A stretch of DNA of 64,000 nt from Acidobacteriota bacterium (GTDB taxonomy: Bacteria; Acidobacteriota; Terriglobia; Terriglobales; Acidobacteriaceae), in the NCBI GenBank assembly GCA_013289685.1, contig JABCZL010000001.1:437838-501837 (forward strand), given 5' to 3'. A program made the position numbers and the translations under genes. Each line of letters begins with the position of its first letter. Position 1 is the first letter of the stretch. The notes under the pieces were generated by a model, which saw only the letters and a list, made by a program, of their open reading frames with translations, made no database searches and was not told the DNA's origin. Below, piece after piece: positions 28,303 to 36,879 of this stretch.

Positions 28303-28373
28303 AAGCCATCTGATCAGTGGTTTGGGTAGGGCGTAGGGCTCGGCTTTAGCCGTGCCGAGCGGGCAACGTGATT

Positions 28374-28440
28374 GGCCAACGTGGAAGAGCCGCCAACGTG
28401 GAAGAGCCGCCAACGTGGAAGAGCGCCAACGTGGAAGAGC
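28374..28440 (+). repeat. 17-bp x4 tandem repeat and hairpin
   Basis: Four units of GCCAACGTGGAAGAGC(C) run from 28374 to 28440, then a GGCGC-TTGA-GCGCC hairpin. The surrounding 28330-28500 also contains the palindromic CTCGGC-TTTAGCCGT-GCCGAG and GGGCTTTAGCCC elements common in acidobacterial genomes. Between the convergent regulator and cyclase genes; no gene inside. Confidence 0.75.
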
Positions 28441-28569
28441 GGCGCTTGAGCGCCGCGTCAAGGCGCCAGGAAATCCGCGGGCTTTAGCCCCTGAGGTGCC
28501 CGCCTGTCCGACCGTTGCGGATTCCTGTTTCAGCCCGCCGGGTTTCGTTTCTTGCTTAAGAAAGACTTC

Positions 28570-29559
28570 TTACCCCGCCGTGGTTCGATCTCCGCCCGAA
28601 CGCTTGCTCTCATACATCAACTCATCCGCTCTGCGAATCGAGGCGGTCGCGGAGTCAATATGGCTCAGCACCGTCGCTCCGATGGAAGCTGTAACTGAGG
28701 CCTGCGACTGTCCCGTCGCGACGGAAGATTGCGCGACCAACACCCGGCAGCGCTCCGCGAGTTCGCCCAACTCGATGGCATCGAGATCGGGCATCAGGAC
28801 CAGAAATTCGTCCCCGCCCCAGCGTCCCACGATGTCCACGGTTCTCAGGCCCTGCTCCAGCGTCTCGGCCATGGCCTTCAGCAACGCATCGCCCGCCTGG
28901 TGGCCATGGGCATCGTTCACCTGTTTGAAGCGGTCGACGTCAAACATCAGCAAGCCAAAGAGCCGGCCAAAGCGGCGATGTTCTTCCAGCCCCTGCTCCA
29001 CTTTCAGTTCAAGATACCGGCGATTCGGCAAGCTCGTGAGTGCATCGCGATAGGCCAGTTGCTCCAGTTCGCGTACTCTCTTCTCGCCTTTCCTCTTCGC
29101 TGTATCGCTGAAGACTTGCGCCGCGCCTACAATACCTCCTTCGCGGTTCCGCACCCGCAAGTTGATGGGAACCCGTCGTCCTTCCTTACGGTGGAGATAG
29201 TACTCCGCCTCCCGGAGCTTCTCGTGGAACCCAGTGGAAAAACGTATGCCCCACAGGCTCTCGCACGAATCCTGCGTGCCCACTCCATACAGGCGTCCAC
29301 CATTCTGCGAGCCCATCGGAGCCACGACCCGCCCGGCCACGATTTCATCGGTGCCGATCCGGCGTATCTGAATAGCCTGGTCTGCCTGCAGCAGGCGCGG
29401 CAGGGCCACGCAGCAGCCGTAGCGGCTCACCATTGTCGTCCGGGTTCTGTCGGAAAAATGATTCCCGTAGAGATCGGTCCCCAAAATTTCTACCGGAAAG
29501 GCGATCGATACACGCTCACTCCTTCGGCAGGCGGAATAGGCTAGAGATCGTGAGGCCAT
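28570..29559 (-). CDS. Diguanylate cyclase with PilZ-like N-terminal domain
   Basis: Makes cyclic di-GMP from GTP. The C-terminal GGDEF domain (about residues 165-325) has the intact active site RWGGDEF and an inhibitory I-site RTVD five residues before it. Residues about 12-105 (RRSERVSIAFPVEILGTDLYG...) look like a PilZ-type beta barrel that begins with the RRxxR-like RRSERV. Between them is only the C-terminal half of a PAS domain (EAEYYLHRKEGRRVPINLRV, IVGAAQVFSDTA). There are no membrane segments. A PilZ module upstream of GGDEF suggests product feedback or surface/biofilm control, but the ligand is uncertain. Confidence 0.85.
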   Translation of the reverse strand: MASRSLAYSACRRSERVSIAFPVEILGTDLYGNHFSDRTRTTMVSRYGCCVALPRLLQADQAIQIRRIGTDEIVAGRVVAPMGSQNGGRLYGVGTQDSCESLWGIRFSTGFHEKLREAEYYLHRKEGRRVPINLRVRNREGGIVGAAQVFSDTAKRKGEKRVRELEQLAYRDALTSLPNRRYLELKVEQGLEEHRRFGRLFGLLMFDVDRFKQVNDAHGHQAGDALLKAMAETLEQGLRTVDIVGRWGGDEFLVLMPDLDAIELGELAERCRVLVAQSSVATGQSQASVTASIGATVLSHIDSATASIRRADELMYESKRSGGDRTTAG

Positions 29560-29895
29560 ACCCCATCATTTCGGCAGGCACCCGACAAACTTCAATGAGT
29601 GACGACTGCGAAGGGTTGGATTTCTTCAGCAATCTTCCCGATCCGGGCGTTTGGTCTTGGATGGAACACTTATCACGAACCGTCGTCTCCCGCCCGCGAT
29701 CTGCCTGACCACATCGACTTAGGCCGGCATCGCAATCACGGCGGTGAGTGACCACAATCACTGACCAACTCCCCTGCCTCCGGTGAAACTGTATGACGAT
29801 TAGTTCGTTCTTATCCAGTCTCAACACTGGTCCGCGAGATTCCCCTGCTTCAGCCGCGGATGCAGCGGCGAGACTACTTAAAAGGAAATGCAATC
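29560..29895. other. Divergent intergenic region, cyclase and cytochrome c
   Basis: Open frames on both strands are short, lack ribosome binding sites and match nothing I recognise. It probably holds the promoters of the two divergent genes. No CRP-type palindrome matches here. Confidence 0.45.
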
Positions 29896-30231
29896 ATGAA
29901 GATGTCGAAGCTCGTAATCCTGATCGTGATGATCGCACTGGCGTTATTCCTCGTTCTGCCCAACCTTTCCTGGGCGGCCGACGACGGCGCATCCATCTAC
30001 AAAGCAAAGTGCGCCATGTGCCATGGGGCAGACCTCGCAGGAAAACCGGCTGCCAAGATTCCCAGCCTGGTTGGCGATGATGCCAAGAAAGCCTCTGACG
30101 CCGACCTGACCGACATGATCGCCAACGGCGGCAAGGACAAGAAAGCCACGCACGCGTTCGCGAACAAGGGCGTGACCCCGGACCAGATCAAAATGGTCGT
30201 GTCCTACCTGCGCGACGCGCAGAAGAAGTAG
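29896..30231 (+). CDS. Small monoheme cytochrome c
   Basis: Exported class I cytochrome of 111 residues: signal peptide (LVILIVMIALALFLVLPNLSWAA), then one heme motif CAMCH in GASIYKAKCAMCHGADLAGK, a C-terminal helix (DQIKMVVSYLRDAQ) and several Met/His candidates for the sixth ligand. It resembles c6/cbb3-subunit-III-type shuttle cytochromes. It probably carries electrons in the periplasm between membrane complexes and other carriers. ATG 29896 is preferred (AAAGGAAA upstream); ATG 29902 is possible. A cluster of TCGCTAGT repeats follows the stop codon. Confidence 0.88.
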   Translation: MKMSKLVILIVMIALALFLVLPNLSWAADDGASIYKAKCAMCHGADLAGKPAAKIPSLVGDDAKKASDADLTDMIANGGKDKKATHAFANKGVTPDQIKMVVSYLRDAQKK

Positions 30232-30939
30232 TTCGGATCTTCGCTAGTGGCATCATCGCTAGTCGGAGCATCGCTAGTTAAGATCGTCGCTAGTCGAGTC
30301 ATCTCTTAGTAAGATCGCTGTTCCAAAAAAGGCGAGTTCGCGCCGCTAAAGCAGGCCGCGCGACACGTGAGGGTGAGTGATTCGCTTACCGGCAATCTCT
30401 GGCCGTTGCCAAGTGCCGGGCATCGCCCCTCCGGCTCGCCACCACACGGAACAGCCAGCCCGGGTCTATGTGCTCACCCCTGGACCCGGGCATTTATTTC
30501 CGTGCCATCCATCGCTAATTCTCAACGTGCGTAAAACGCTTCGTTTCGTCAGTTGACTCAGTTGGAGAGTCTAGGGGGTTCCCACCAATAGCACTAATAG
30601 GCACTAAGGTGGTTGTTTTGCCAGCCCCTATAACCTCCTTCAGAGCCTGCGTAAACATAGTGAGGATTTTCAAGCGGCATCCCGTGGCCGCTGCCCTCAT
30701 CGACCAACGAGACCCTGTTTGTCGAGAGCGTCTGCGTATTCTTCAATTGAACCTACGAAGGCGAGAATCATTAACCCATAACTCAAAAGACGCCTTATGA
30801 ACTTCTCGCCCGCTTGCATCCACCGAGTGGAATCCCGACGCCAAACCTTGATTCGGAGGCGTTGTCGGTGCGGCGGTTTTCTGATACACTCCGCGCCAGT
30901 CTGGTTCCCCCTACCCAAGCATTTGCTGGAGTGACTCCC
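30232..30939. other. Long intergenic region with tandem repeats and a hairpin
   Basis: No gene is supported. Just after the cytochrome stop, TCGCTAGT recurs at 30241, 30256, 30271 and 30287 in a 15-16 bp rhythm. At 30458-30491 a 9-bp inverted repeat GCCCGGGTC/GACCCGGGC is followed by ATTTATTT and may be a terminator. The rest (30500-30930) has no recognisable protein on either strand. Confidence 0.5.
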
Positions 30940-32166
30940 ATGCAGCAGATTATCCGTAAGCGCGCCTTTTGTTTTGCAGCCGCGGCCGTCGTGGTGTTTG
31001 CTCTTTGTGCACCGCGCGCGCAAGGTCAGGTCGAGAAAGTCATTCACAGCTTCACCGGAGGAACGGACGGACTCAACCCCTATGGTGGCCTGCTTATTGA
31101 TGCAAGCGGGAATTTGTACGGTGTTACGCAGTATGGTGGCACGTATGGCGGCGGCACGGTGTACGAGCTGAGTCCCGGGAGTGGAGGCACGTGGACCAAG
31201 ACGGTGCTGTACTCGTTCACCTTTGGCGCAGGAGACATAGACTTCCCGACCTCGAATCTCGTCGTTGATGCGAAGGGGAATCTGTACGGCATGACCTGGG
31301 AGAGTGGAGCGAACGGTTTCGGCGGGATTTTCGAACTCTCGCCGGGGTCGAACGGGCCATGGACAGAGAAGGTCATCTACAGCTTCACGGGAGGCACCGA
31401 CGTCGTGTCCTTTCAGTCGTACCTGGCGATTGACAGCGCCGGTAATCTCTATGGTTATCGCGGGAATTTTATTTCGACGTCGGGCACGACCAGTTACGGT
31501 GGCATTTTTGAAATACACGCTAATGCAAATGGCACGTGGACCGAAAAGGTTCTGCACACTTTTTCAGGTGGGAACGACGGCAGCGCCCCTTACGGGGGCC
31601 AACTCGTTGTTGATTCTGCTGGAAACTTGTATGGGCAGGCTTACAACGGCGCTCGCGATTTTGGTCTCGTGTTCGAGTTAGTGCGAGGCTTGAACGGAAG
31701 CTGGAGTGAGAAGACCTTACATACCTTTACGGGCGCGGCCGATGGTTTCTCTGTTGCTCCGGGAACTTTAGTTATTGATGCCAGCGGAAACATTTTTGGG
31801 ACATCCGTGTGGAATGCCTTCGAACTCGTTCCCGATTTGAATGGAACCCGGACCGAGAAGATACTGCACACCTTCAACGGCGGCAGCGATGGCGCTTATC
31901 TGGAGGCGGGGTTGACCCTGAGTACGTCAGGCACTCTCTATGGGACAACCTATTACGGAGGTATGCACCACGGTACCGTTTTTCAGTTGACGCCTGGCTC
32001 GAACGGAACCTGGACCGAGAAAGTGCTCCACCGATTCACGGCTACCGGGGGCGACGGCATCTATCCTAACTCGCCACTCGTTGTGGACGCACACGGCAAT
32101 CTCTTTGGGACGACTATGGATGGCGGCATATCGAACAGTGGCGTTGTTTTTGAAGTGACGCCATAA
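30940..32166 (+). CDS. Secreted GloVer-type (TIGR03803) repeat protein
   Basis: Exported protein of 408 residues, almost wholly made of about eight beta-propeller-like repeats with the GloVer pattern: L-h-x-F-(T/S)-G-G-x-D-G, P-x-G-x-L-x-(I/V)-D-x-x-G-N-L-Y-G-T-T-x-x-G-G, then G-x-(I/V)-F-E-L-x-P-G-x-N-G-x-W-(T/S)-E-K. Signal peptide about residues 1-29 (ending APRAQGQ). These repeats are greatly expanded in Acidobacteriota; their function is unknown, probably surface adhesion or carbohydrate binding. I chose ATG 30940 because the signal peptide starts there and GGAG lies just upstream. No C-terminal anchor is obvious. Confidence 0.85.
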   Translation: MQQIIRKRAFCFAAAAVVVFALCAPRAQGQVEKVIHSFTGGTDGLNPYGGLLIDASGNLYGVTQYGGTYGGGTVYELSPGSGGTWTKTVLYSFTFGAGDIDFPTSNLVVDAKGNLYGMTWESGANGFGGIFELSPGSNGPWTEKVIYSFTGGTDVVSFQSYLAIDSAGNLYGYRGNFISTSGTTSYGGIFEIHANANGTWTEKVLHTFSGGNDGSAPYGGQLVVDSAGNLYGQAYNGARDFGLVFELVRGLNGSWSEKTLHTFTGAADGFSVAPGTLVIDASGNIFGTSVWNAFELVPDLNGTRTEKILHTFNGGSDGAYLEAGLTLSTSGTLYGTTYYGGMHHGTVFQLTPGSNGTWTEKVLHRFTATGGDGIYPNSPLVVDAHGNLFGTTMDGGISNSGVVFEVTP

Positions 32167-32663
32167 ATGGGGACCGATCCTCCGGCACCAAGAGTTACCG
32201 AGAGATCGGCTGCTTTTGTGGCAAATCTTCGCCTTGGTCGCTCCGACCCGTGCGCATGCCGGATTCCCCAATCTGCGTTAGCTCCACCGCTCGATGGCAC
32301 TTGACCGACCGAGGTACCTTCGTGCCATAGCACAGGAAACCATCGACCGTTCCCGCGATGACGAAGTTGCCTCGTCTAACAATCTCTTTGTCCGGCAGCT
32401 GGACGATTCTCGTGGAAGGTATGAGTATCAATGCGATCATGGCTGCATAGATCATCAGTCGCCTGTTGACGCTACCTGCCTGGGCGTAGGCCCGTGTCCC
32501 GTTTGTCAAGGGGCCCTGAGCGTCCTTACCAGGAAACAGTACAGTCGGGCTCAGGAAGTGTGAACTGGTAGAAATGTCACTTCGGTTAGCGTGTCCGAAC
32601 GGGATTAATGGCATGGTCCCATCTGATAACGTCATTTATTCACCTGCGCTGTCGGAGTGGCGT

Positions 32664-32679
32664 TGTGATCTTGGTCACA
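32664..32679. promoter_or_regulatory. CRP/FNR-family operator, TGTGATCTTGGTCACA
   Basis: Matches TGTGA-N6-TCACA in full and the classical CRP consensus TGTGATCTAGATCACA at 13 of 16 positions. It lies about 107 bases before the orphan receiver gene. Confidence 0.7.
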
Positions 32680-32686
32680 TGCGATA

Positions 32687-32700
32687 GTGACAGCTGTCAC
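32687..32700. promoter_or_regulatory. Perfect palindrome GTGACAGCTGTCAC
   Basis: A 14-bp perfect palindrome eight bases from the preceding operator, sharing the GTGA/TCAC ends. It may bind a second dimer of the same or a related regulator. Confidence 0.5.
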
Positions 32701-32746
32701 AGTGCCTATTGCCAATCGAGGAGAAGATCAGCGAATCGTGGGGACA

Positions 32747-32760
32747 TGTGAAACATCACA
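32747..32760. promoter_or_regulatory. Palindrome TGTGAAACATCACA
   Basis: TGTGA and TCACA arms with a four-base rather than six-base spacer, 26 bases before the receiver gene. It resembles the other sites, but the shorter spacer may prevent normal CRP binding. Confidence 0.4.
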
Positions 32761-32785
32761 CGGTTAATCCCGCCGTCTCTTGAAT

Positions 32786-33244
32786 ATGGCCAAGGCCGAT
32801 ATTCCTAAATCTCCTGTACGCATTCTTGTGGTGGATGATTTTGAGCCGTGGCGACAGCACATTTGCTCCACGCTCAAAACACGCCAGGAATTTCAGATGG
32901 TCGGCGAAGCATCCGATGGACTAGAAGCAGTTCACAAAGCCGAAGTACTGAAACCAGACCTGATTCTGCTCGACATCGGGCTTCCAAACTTGAACGGAAT
33001 TGAGGCCGCTCGACAGATTCGCAAACTTTCCCCGGAATCCAAAATAATCTTCGTGAGCCAGGAGTCTTCTCTTGACGTGGTGCAAAAAGCACTCAACTTG
33101 GGGGCGCGGGGCTACGTTGCGAAAACAAGAGCCACAACTGACCTACTAGCTGCTGTGGAAGCGGTTCTTGAGGGCAGGCAGTTTGTCAGCGCGGGATTGT
33201 CGGGTCAGTATTTTACTGACGCAAAAGTCCCCCACCGCCGATAA
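32786..33244 (+). CDS. Orphan single-domain response regulator
   Basis: A CheY-like receiver (about residues 10-130 of 152) of the NarL/FixJ sequence type: RILVVDDFEPWRQ, phospho-acceptor D63 in LILLDIGLPNLNG, conserved S/T region (IIFVSQESS) and K in GYVAKTRA. After about residue 135 there is only a short tail, so the helix-turn-helix output domain of NarL proteins is missing. It may act as a phosphate sink or by protein contact. No kinase gene is adjacent. ATG 32786 is preferred over an upstream TTG at 32780. Confidence 0.85.
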   Translation: MAKADIPKSPVRILVVDDFEPWRQHICSTLKTRQEFQMVGEASDGLEAVHKAEVLKPDLILLDIGLPNLNGIEAARQIRKLSPESKIIFVSQESSLDVVQKALNLGARGYVAKTRATTDLLAAVEAVLEGRQFVSAGLSGQYFTDAKVPHRR

Positions 33245-33617
33245 CTATTAAGCAGCCGCAGAATCGTCGCATCACCGGCAGGAAGCTCACCAGGAAATAA
33301 AGGTGCTGCCATCACGCGAATCTTGCTTACTGCTCGCTCGACTGGCGAAAAATCGCGATAGCACTCACTGACCCTGAGCCGGGAGTCTTAAGTAAAGTTG
33401 ACGCCTGTTAACGCCAGTTAACTTTCGAATTGTCGGCCAAACCTCTCGCCAGCGGGCCAGCACGCGCGTGCGTTCAGAAAAAGATCGGTCAGCTACCACT
33501 GCAAACCCTTGAGTCTTTTATGGTTGTGGGATTTTCAGGTCCGGCGAAACTTAATTTTGCTCCCAGGGTTCAGCAAAGGTAAGACCCATCGAGGCTGACC
33601 CTCCCAGGAGCCCCCAA
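33245..33617. other. Intergenic region with one copy of a dispersed repeat
   Basis: No gene seen. It contains a minus-oriented copy of the GAGTGCTAT repeat (33341-33374), then sequence with no recognisable feature up to the next gene. Confidence 0.5.
33341..33374 (-). repeat. GAGTGCTAT dispersed repeat, copy 1
   Basis: On the minus strand GAGTGCTATCGCGATTTTTC then GCCAGT matches the copies at 36092, 36808 and 37912. Core shared by all: GAGTGCTAT followed by a GATTT/GGTTT and CG-CAG block. Confidence 0.65.
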
Positions 33618-35369
33618 ATGTCCCCACGTCTATGGCTCGTCGCGATCGTTCTTTTGTTTCTTGCAGCGGCGCAGACGCCAGAATTGGCCGCGCAGTCTAG
33701 CCCGGCTTCCTCGCTCGAACAGCGCGAGCCGCAGCCGGTAGCAGCATCCGTGAGCACCGCGCCCGCCTCGCTACAGTCTGCCACGATGGACCAGGTGGTG
33801 GACCGCGCGATCGAGCGGGAGCACGCTCTGATAGAACTGCTGAAAACCCGCACCCCGTTGGTTGAGACCTACCTGCAAAATCTGAAGTTTGTCCCGCGAG
33901 TCGGCCCGGCACCGGTGCAAGACCATTACTTCCTCGGCCGCATGGATCTCGGCGAAAGCATGGACCGCCGGGACTATCTCTCCAAAGACACCAGCTTTGA
34001 GAGCCGCCTGTTGGGCGGCTTCAACAGGTTATATAAGCTTGAATACAAACCCATGGGTTTCTCATGGATGATTTACGCCGACCGCGACGACTTCAATCGC
34101 AAAACCTACGATTTCAAGTACGTGCACCGCGAGTTTCTAGGTGATGTCCGCTGTATCGTCTTCGAGGTGTCCGCCAAGCCGGGCACCGGCAATGGCCGCT
34201 TCCGTGGCCGAATTTGGGTAGAAGACCAGAATTACAACATTGTGCGTCTGAATGGCTTCTATGAACCGCACCCCCGCAACGCTTACTTCTTCCACATGGA
34301 TAGCTGGCGCTTGAACCTGATCTCGGGCTACTGGGTACCAGCCTACATCTACAGCGAGGAAGGTGATTTCAGCTACCGTTCGAACGACAAGATTACCTTC
34401 AAGGCCCAGACCCGGCTCTGGGGTTATGACCTGCAGAAGGGCGCCAAGAACGGCGAATTTACCGAGGTGGTGGTGGACTCCACGGTGAAGGACGAGAGTC
34501 CGGCGAGGCAGGATGCTTCTCCGCTGCAAGCGCAGTGGCGATGGCAGCAGCAGGCAGGAGACAACGTGATCGAGCGGCTGCAAAATGCCGGCCTGCTCGC
34601 TCCCGAGGGCGAAGTGGACGTGGTGCTGGAGACCGTTGTCAACAATTTGCTGACCACCAACAACATCGAGCTCCCGGGCCCGGTGCACGCCCGTGTGATG
34701 CTGACTTTGCCACTCGAGACGTTCAGCGCGGGCAACACCATCGTGGTAAGCCGCGGCCTGTTGGACGTGCTCCCGGATGAAGCCAGCCTGGCTATGGTGC
34801 TTTCGCGCGAACTGGCCCACATCATCCTGGGGCACAACTTGGGCAGCAAGTACGCCTTCTCCGATCGCTTGTTGTTCTCTGATGAATCCACCTATCAGAA
34901 CCTGGGTTTCCGGCACGTTCCCGAGGAGGAAACTGCAGCCGACGAGAAGGCTATCGAGCTGCTGAAGAATTCACCGTACGCGCAGAAGCTGAATACACCA
35001 GGACTGTTCCTGCGCGAGGTGGCAGCGCGAGGCCCGGCACTTTCCGCGCTACTGACTCCACACTTGGGCACTGGCTTCACCAACCGCAAGGGTGCGATGG
35101 ATCGCATGGTTCTGTTGATGAACTCCGCTCCGGCCCTCGATCCCACCAAACTGGACCAGATCGCAGCCCTGCCTTTGGGCGGACGCGTCAAGCTCAACGC
35201 CTGGGATGACCATGTGGACTTGATCAAGACCACGCCGGTGGCCATCACCTCGGCGCGCTACAAGATGCCGCTGGAAGTGACGCCATTTTCCCCCTGGCTT
35301 ACCCGCTCCGGAGCAGTCATCAACCCGACCGCTACTGCGAACGCCGCTAACCCAACTCCCAGGAAATAG
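33618..35369 (+). CDS. Secreted protein with an M48-like domain lacking the first zinc His
   Basis: A 583-residue exported protein: signal peptide (LWLVAIVLLFLAAAQTPELAAQ), a beta-rich N-terminal region (about 60-300) of unknown family, then an M48-metallopeptidase-like region (about 320-500). The expected zinc motif HExxH reads RELAH: residue 397 is Arg (CGC) where M48 has His; the second His and the downstream E-x-x-A-D-like EETAADEKA are kept. It is therefore probably not a normal zinc peptidase; it could be a pseudo-enzyme with a chaperone or scaffold role. A single base change (CGC/CAC) would restore His, so a sequencing error should be excluded. No operon partner is evident. Confidence 0.75.
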   Translation: MSPRLWLVAIVLLFLAAAQTPELAAQSSPASSLEQREPQPVAASVSTAPASLQSATMDQVVDRAIEREHALIELLKTRTPLVETYLQNLKFVPRVGPAPVQDHYFLGRMDLGESMDRRDYLSKDTSFESRLLGGFNRLYKLEYKPMGFSWMIYADRDDFNRKTYDFKYVHREFLGDVRCIVFEVSAKPGTGNGRFRGRIWVEDQNYNIVRLNGFYEPHPRNAYFFHMDSWRLNLISGYWVPAYIYSEEGDFSYRSNDKITFKAQTRLWGYDLQKGAKNGEFTEVVVDSTVKDESPARQDASPLQAQWRWQQQAGDNVIERLQNAGLLAPEGEVDVVLETVVNNLLTTNNIELPGPVHARVMLTLPLETFSAGNTIVVSRGLLDVLPDEASLAMVLSRELAHIILGHNLGSKYAFSDRLLFSDESTYQNLGFRHVPEEETAADEKAIELLKNSPYAQKLNTPGLFLREVAARGPALSALLTPHLGTGFTNRKGAMDRMVLLMNSAPALDPTKLDQIAALPLGGRVKLNAWDDHVDLIKTTPVAITSARYKMPLEVTPFSPWLTRSGAVINPTATANAANPTPRK

Positions 35370-35433
35370 AAAGGAAAACCAATCGCGAACAGTTATCCTC
35401 CCTCCCCAATCCAACGAGATGATCTGGGGGAGA

Positions 35434-35994
35434 CTAGTGGGAGGAAACGGGTGAAGACCAGTGAGCGTCGCGGAACTGCCAGCGTCCCTCGCGATATTCT
35501 GCAAGTCCGGTAAAGTATCCCGTTTCGGTAACGCTGTGCCCGGCTGTGTCGACTTGTATTTCGCGCCATGAGACCGCGACTACGGCGAACTCGTCGCTGA
35601 GCGGATCGACGCGCAAATCATCTCCCCAATTCAATTCAATGTGACGGATGGTTTGGGCAAACTTGCGAGTACCTTCTTGTGCCGCAGCAGGATTCGGGAA
35701 GGCCATCTGGCCGTTAACGGCCATAAAGAATGCGGGACTCGCATCGAAATACTTGATCCAAGCCGTGGGCCCATCCTGGGTGACGGAATGGGAGACGGTT
35801 TGCATGAACGCGCGCACCGCTTGGTCGACCGAGGGAGCTCCGTCCGGGGTCACGGAGTGGGAAGGGCTGGCGCCAGCCGCGCCAAGAACGCAGCCTGCCA
35901 ACGTGACCGCCAGCAGCAGCGAACGGATTCGCAACTTGCGCGAAGGGAACGGAGCAGGAAGAACGCGAGTCGAAGACGACATAGAAACCTCCAT
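35434..35994 (-). CDS. Secreted SnoaL/NTF2-like protein
   Basis: A 186-residue protein with a signal peptide (LLLAVTLAGCVLGAAGA, possibly a lipoprotein box at LAGC) and a small cone-shaped alpha+beta domain typical of DUF4440/SnoaL-like proteins: WIKYFDASPAFFMAVNGQ, FAQTIRHIELNWGDDLRVDPLSDEFAVVAVSW, TGYFTGLAEYREGRWQFRDAHWS. Such domains often bind small ligands or have steroid-isomerase-like roles; function here is unknown. The motif SHSVT occurs three times (about residues 45, 68 and 153). ATG 35994 or 35982 could be the start. Confidence 0.65.
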   Translation of the reverse strand: MEVSMSSSTRVLPAPFPSRKLRIRSLLLAVTLAGCVLGAAGASPSHSVTPDGAPSVDQAVRAFMQTVSHSVTQDGPTAWIKYFDASPAFFMAVNGQMAFPNPAAAQEGTRKFAQTIRHIELNWGDDLRVDPLSDEFAVVAVSWREIQVDTAGHSVTETGYFTGLAEYREGRWQFRDAHWSSPVSSH

Positions 35995-36058
35995 CTACCG
36001 CCGAGCCGGAATAATGAGTCTAACCGTATAACAAAGGGAATCTAGTGCGTCAATTGTC

Positions 36059-36125
36059 GTAACATCGCCATTACACTCAACCCCCCGGCTAGGATTCTGA
36101 GTGCTATCGCCTGATTTCGTCAGCC
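36059..36125 (+). repeat. GAGTGCTAT dispersed repeat, copy 2 (long form)
   Basis: About 67 bp. The right part (36092-36123) contains GATTCTGAGTGCTATCGCC and GATTTCGTCAG; the left part has CATCGCCATTACACTCAA. Both parts recur in the same order at 36771-36841. Confidence 0.7.
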
Positions 36126-36195
36126 ATGCTCATCAGAGCTGGAACCGACCTGATGAGATGACCCTAGACGGAGTCCAAAACATCGGTGTACAACA

Positions 36196-36765
36196 TTGTT
36201 CGTGAACCGACGAGCAATACAACTTGGTGTCGCAAGTGTCCTAGTCTTTATTGCCGCCGTGGTGATCATCGAGGGTCGGCATCATCACAAGTTCGGGCAC
36301 TTCGTCAGATACGGCTTGCACGCGGATATAGTCGTCGGCAACTCCGATATTGGCACTAGCGACACATACTTCGCGCAGCTCTGGAATCTTTCCCTAGCCA
36401 CTGTCGATGTCGAAGGATGCAGACTACCGGGAGGGTATGCAGGTGAGGGTATCTTGTATCGGTGGGATGTCCAAAAGTGGAACACGGCCACTCAGGCGTG
36501 GAACAGCTTGCATGGTGCCGACACGTGGGTTGCGAAACCGTTCGGTGGATACTGGAACGAAGAAGGGTGCCTGCCCGAAATGACTCACATCCGACCACTT
36601 TCATGGCGGAAAGTTGCGTGGGTCTATAAAGATTGGGTGACCACAGGGGACCCTATCCGAATTGCAGTTCACACTTCAGCGACGACTCCACCGGAGAGAC
36701 AGCAAATTCTATATACCGAGCTTTTCGTGGTAAGAAGGCCGCCCAACATGCCCCCTGCGCAGTAG
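36196..36765 (+). CDS. Hypothetical membrane-anchored protein
   Basis: A 189-residue protein I do not recognise. One N-terminal membrane segment (LGVASVLVFIAAVVIIEG, about 9-26) is followed by HHHKFGH and a probably extracytoplasmic beta-rich domain with many Trp/Tyr (TYFAQLWNLSLATVDVEGC, ILYRWDVQKWNTATQAWNSL) and two Cys (about 74 and 124). Translation must start at TTG 36196 or GTG 36202, as no ATG is suitable. It is flanked on both sides by copies of the GAGTGCTAT repeat. It looks like an accessory gene of narrow distribution. Confidence 0.55.
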   Translation: MFVNRRAIQLGVASVLVFIAAVVIIEGRHHHKFGHFVRYGLHADIVVGNSDIGTSDTYFAQLWNLSLATVDVEGCRLPGGYAGEGILYRWDVQKWNTATQAWNSLHGADTWVAKPFGGYWNEEGCLPEMTHIRPLSWRKVAWVYKDWVTTGDPIRIAVHTSATTPPERQQILYTELFVVRRPPNMPPAQ

Positions 36766-36770
36766 CTGTT

Positions 36771-36841
36771 GAAACATCCCCATTACCCTCAAAATACCGG
36801 GAACAGGGGATTCTGAGTGCTATGGTCTGGTTTCGTCAGTT
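36771..36841 (+). repeat. GAGTGCTAT dispersed repeat, copy 3 (long form)
   Basis: About 71 bp, starting six bases after the stop codon of the preceding gene. It keeps the left block (CATCCCCATTACCCTCAA) and the right block (GATTCTGAGTGCTATGGTC, GGTTTCGTCAG) seen in copy 2. Confidence 0.7.
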
Positions 36842-36879
36842 GTCTGGAAATAAGCCCGCGTCGGGCGTAGAGTGCTGGG

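Larger units (their letters stand above)
32167..32785. other. Intergenic region with operator cluster
   Basis: I cannot support a gene. A minus-strand frame (32195-32635) contains one hydrophobic stretch (MIYAAMIALILIPS) and could encode a small membrane protein, but lacks a clear start signal. The last 125 bases contain three CRP-like palindromes. Confidence 0.45.

Noticed and set aside
28374-28440. Regular 17-bp repeats, considered as a small CRISPR array
   Set aside because: Units are directly adjacent with no spacers, too short for CRISPR repeats, and no cas genes are present.
30241-30294. TCGCTAGT repeats considered as a regulator-binding array
   Set aside because: They lie after a stop codon and fit the general pattern of degenerate tandem duplications seen elsewhere in the window.
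30515-30700. Minus-strand frame containing GAGKTTT, like a nucleotide-binding loop
   Set aside because: Only 61 codons, no strand-loop-helix context, no ribosome binding site, and no other nucleotide-binding motif nearby.
30697-31557. Long minus-strand frame of 286 codons opposite the GloVer gene
   Set aside because: It is the antisense shadow of a repetitive coding sequence; the repeats explain the open frame.
32195-32635. Minus-strand frame of 146 codons with one hydrophobic stretch
   Set aside because: No clear start signal, no recognisable family, and it overlaps the operator-rich promoter region of the receiver gene; noted only as a possibility.
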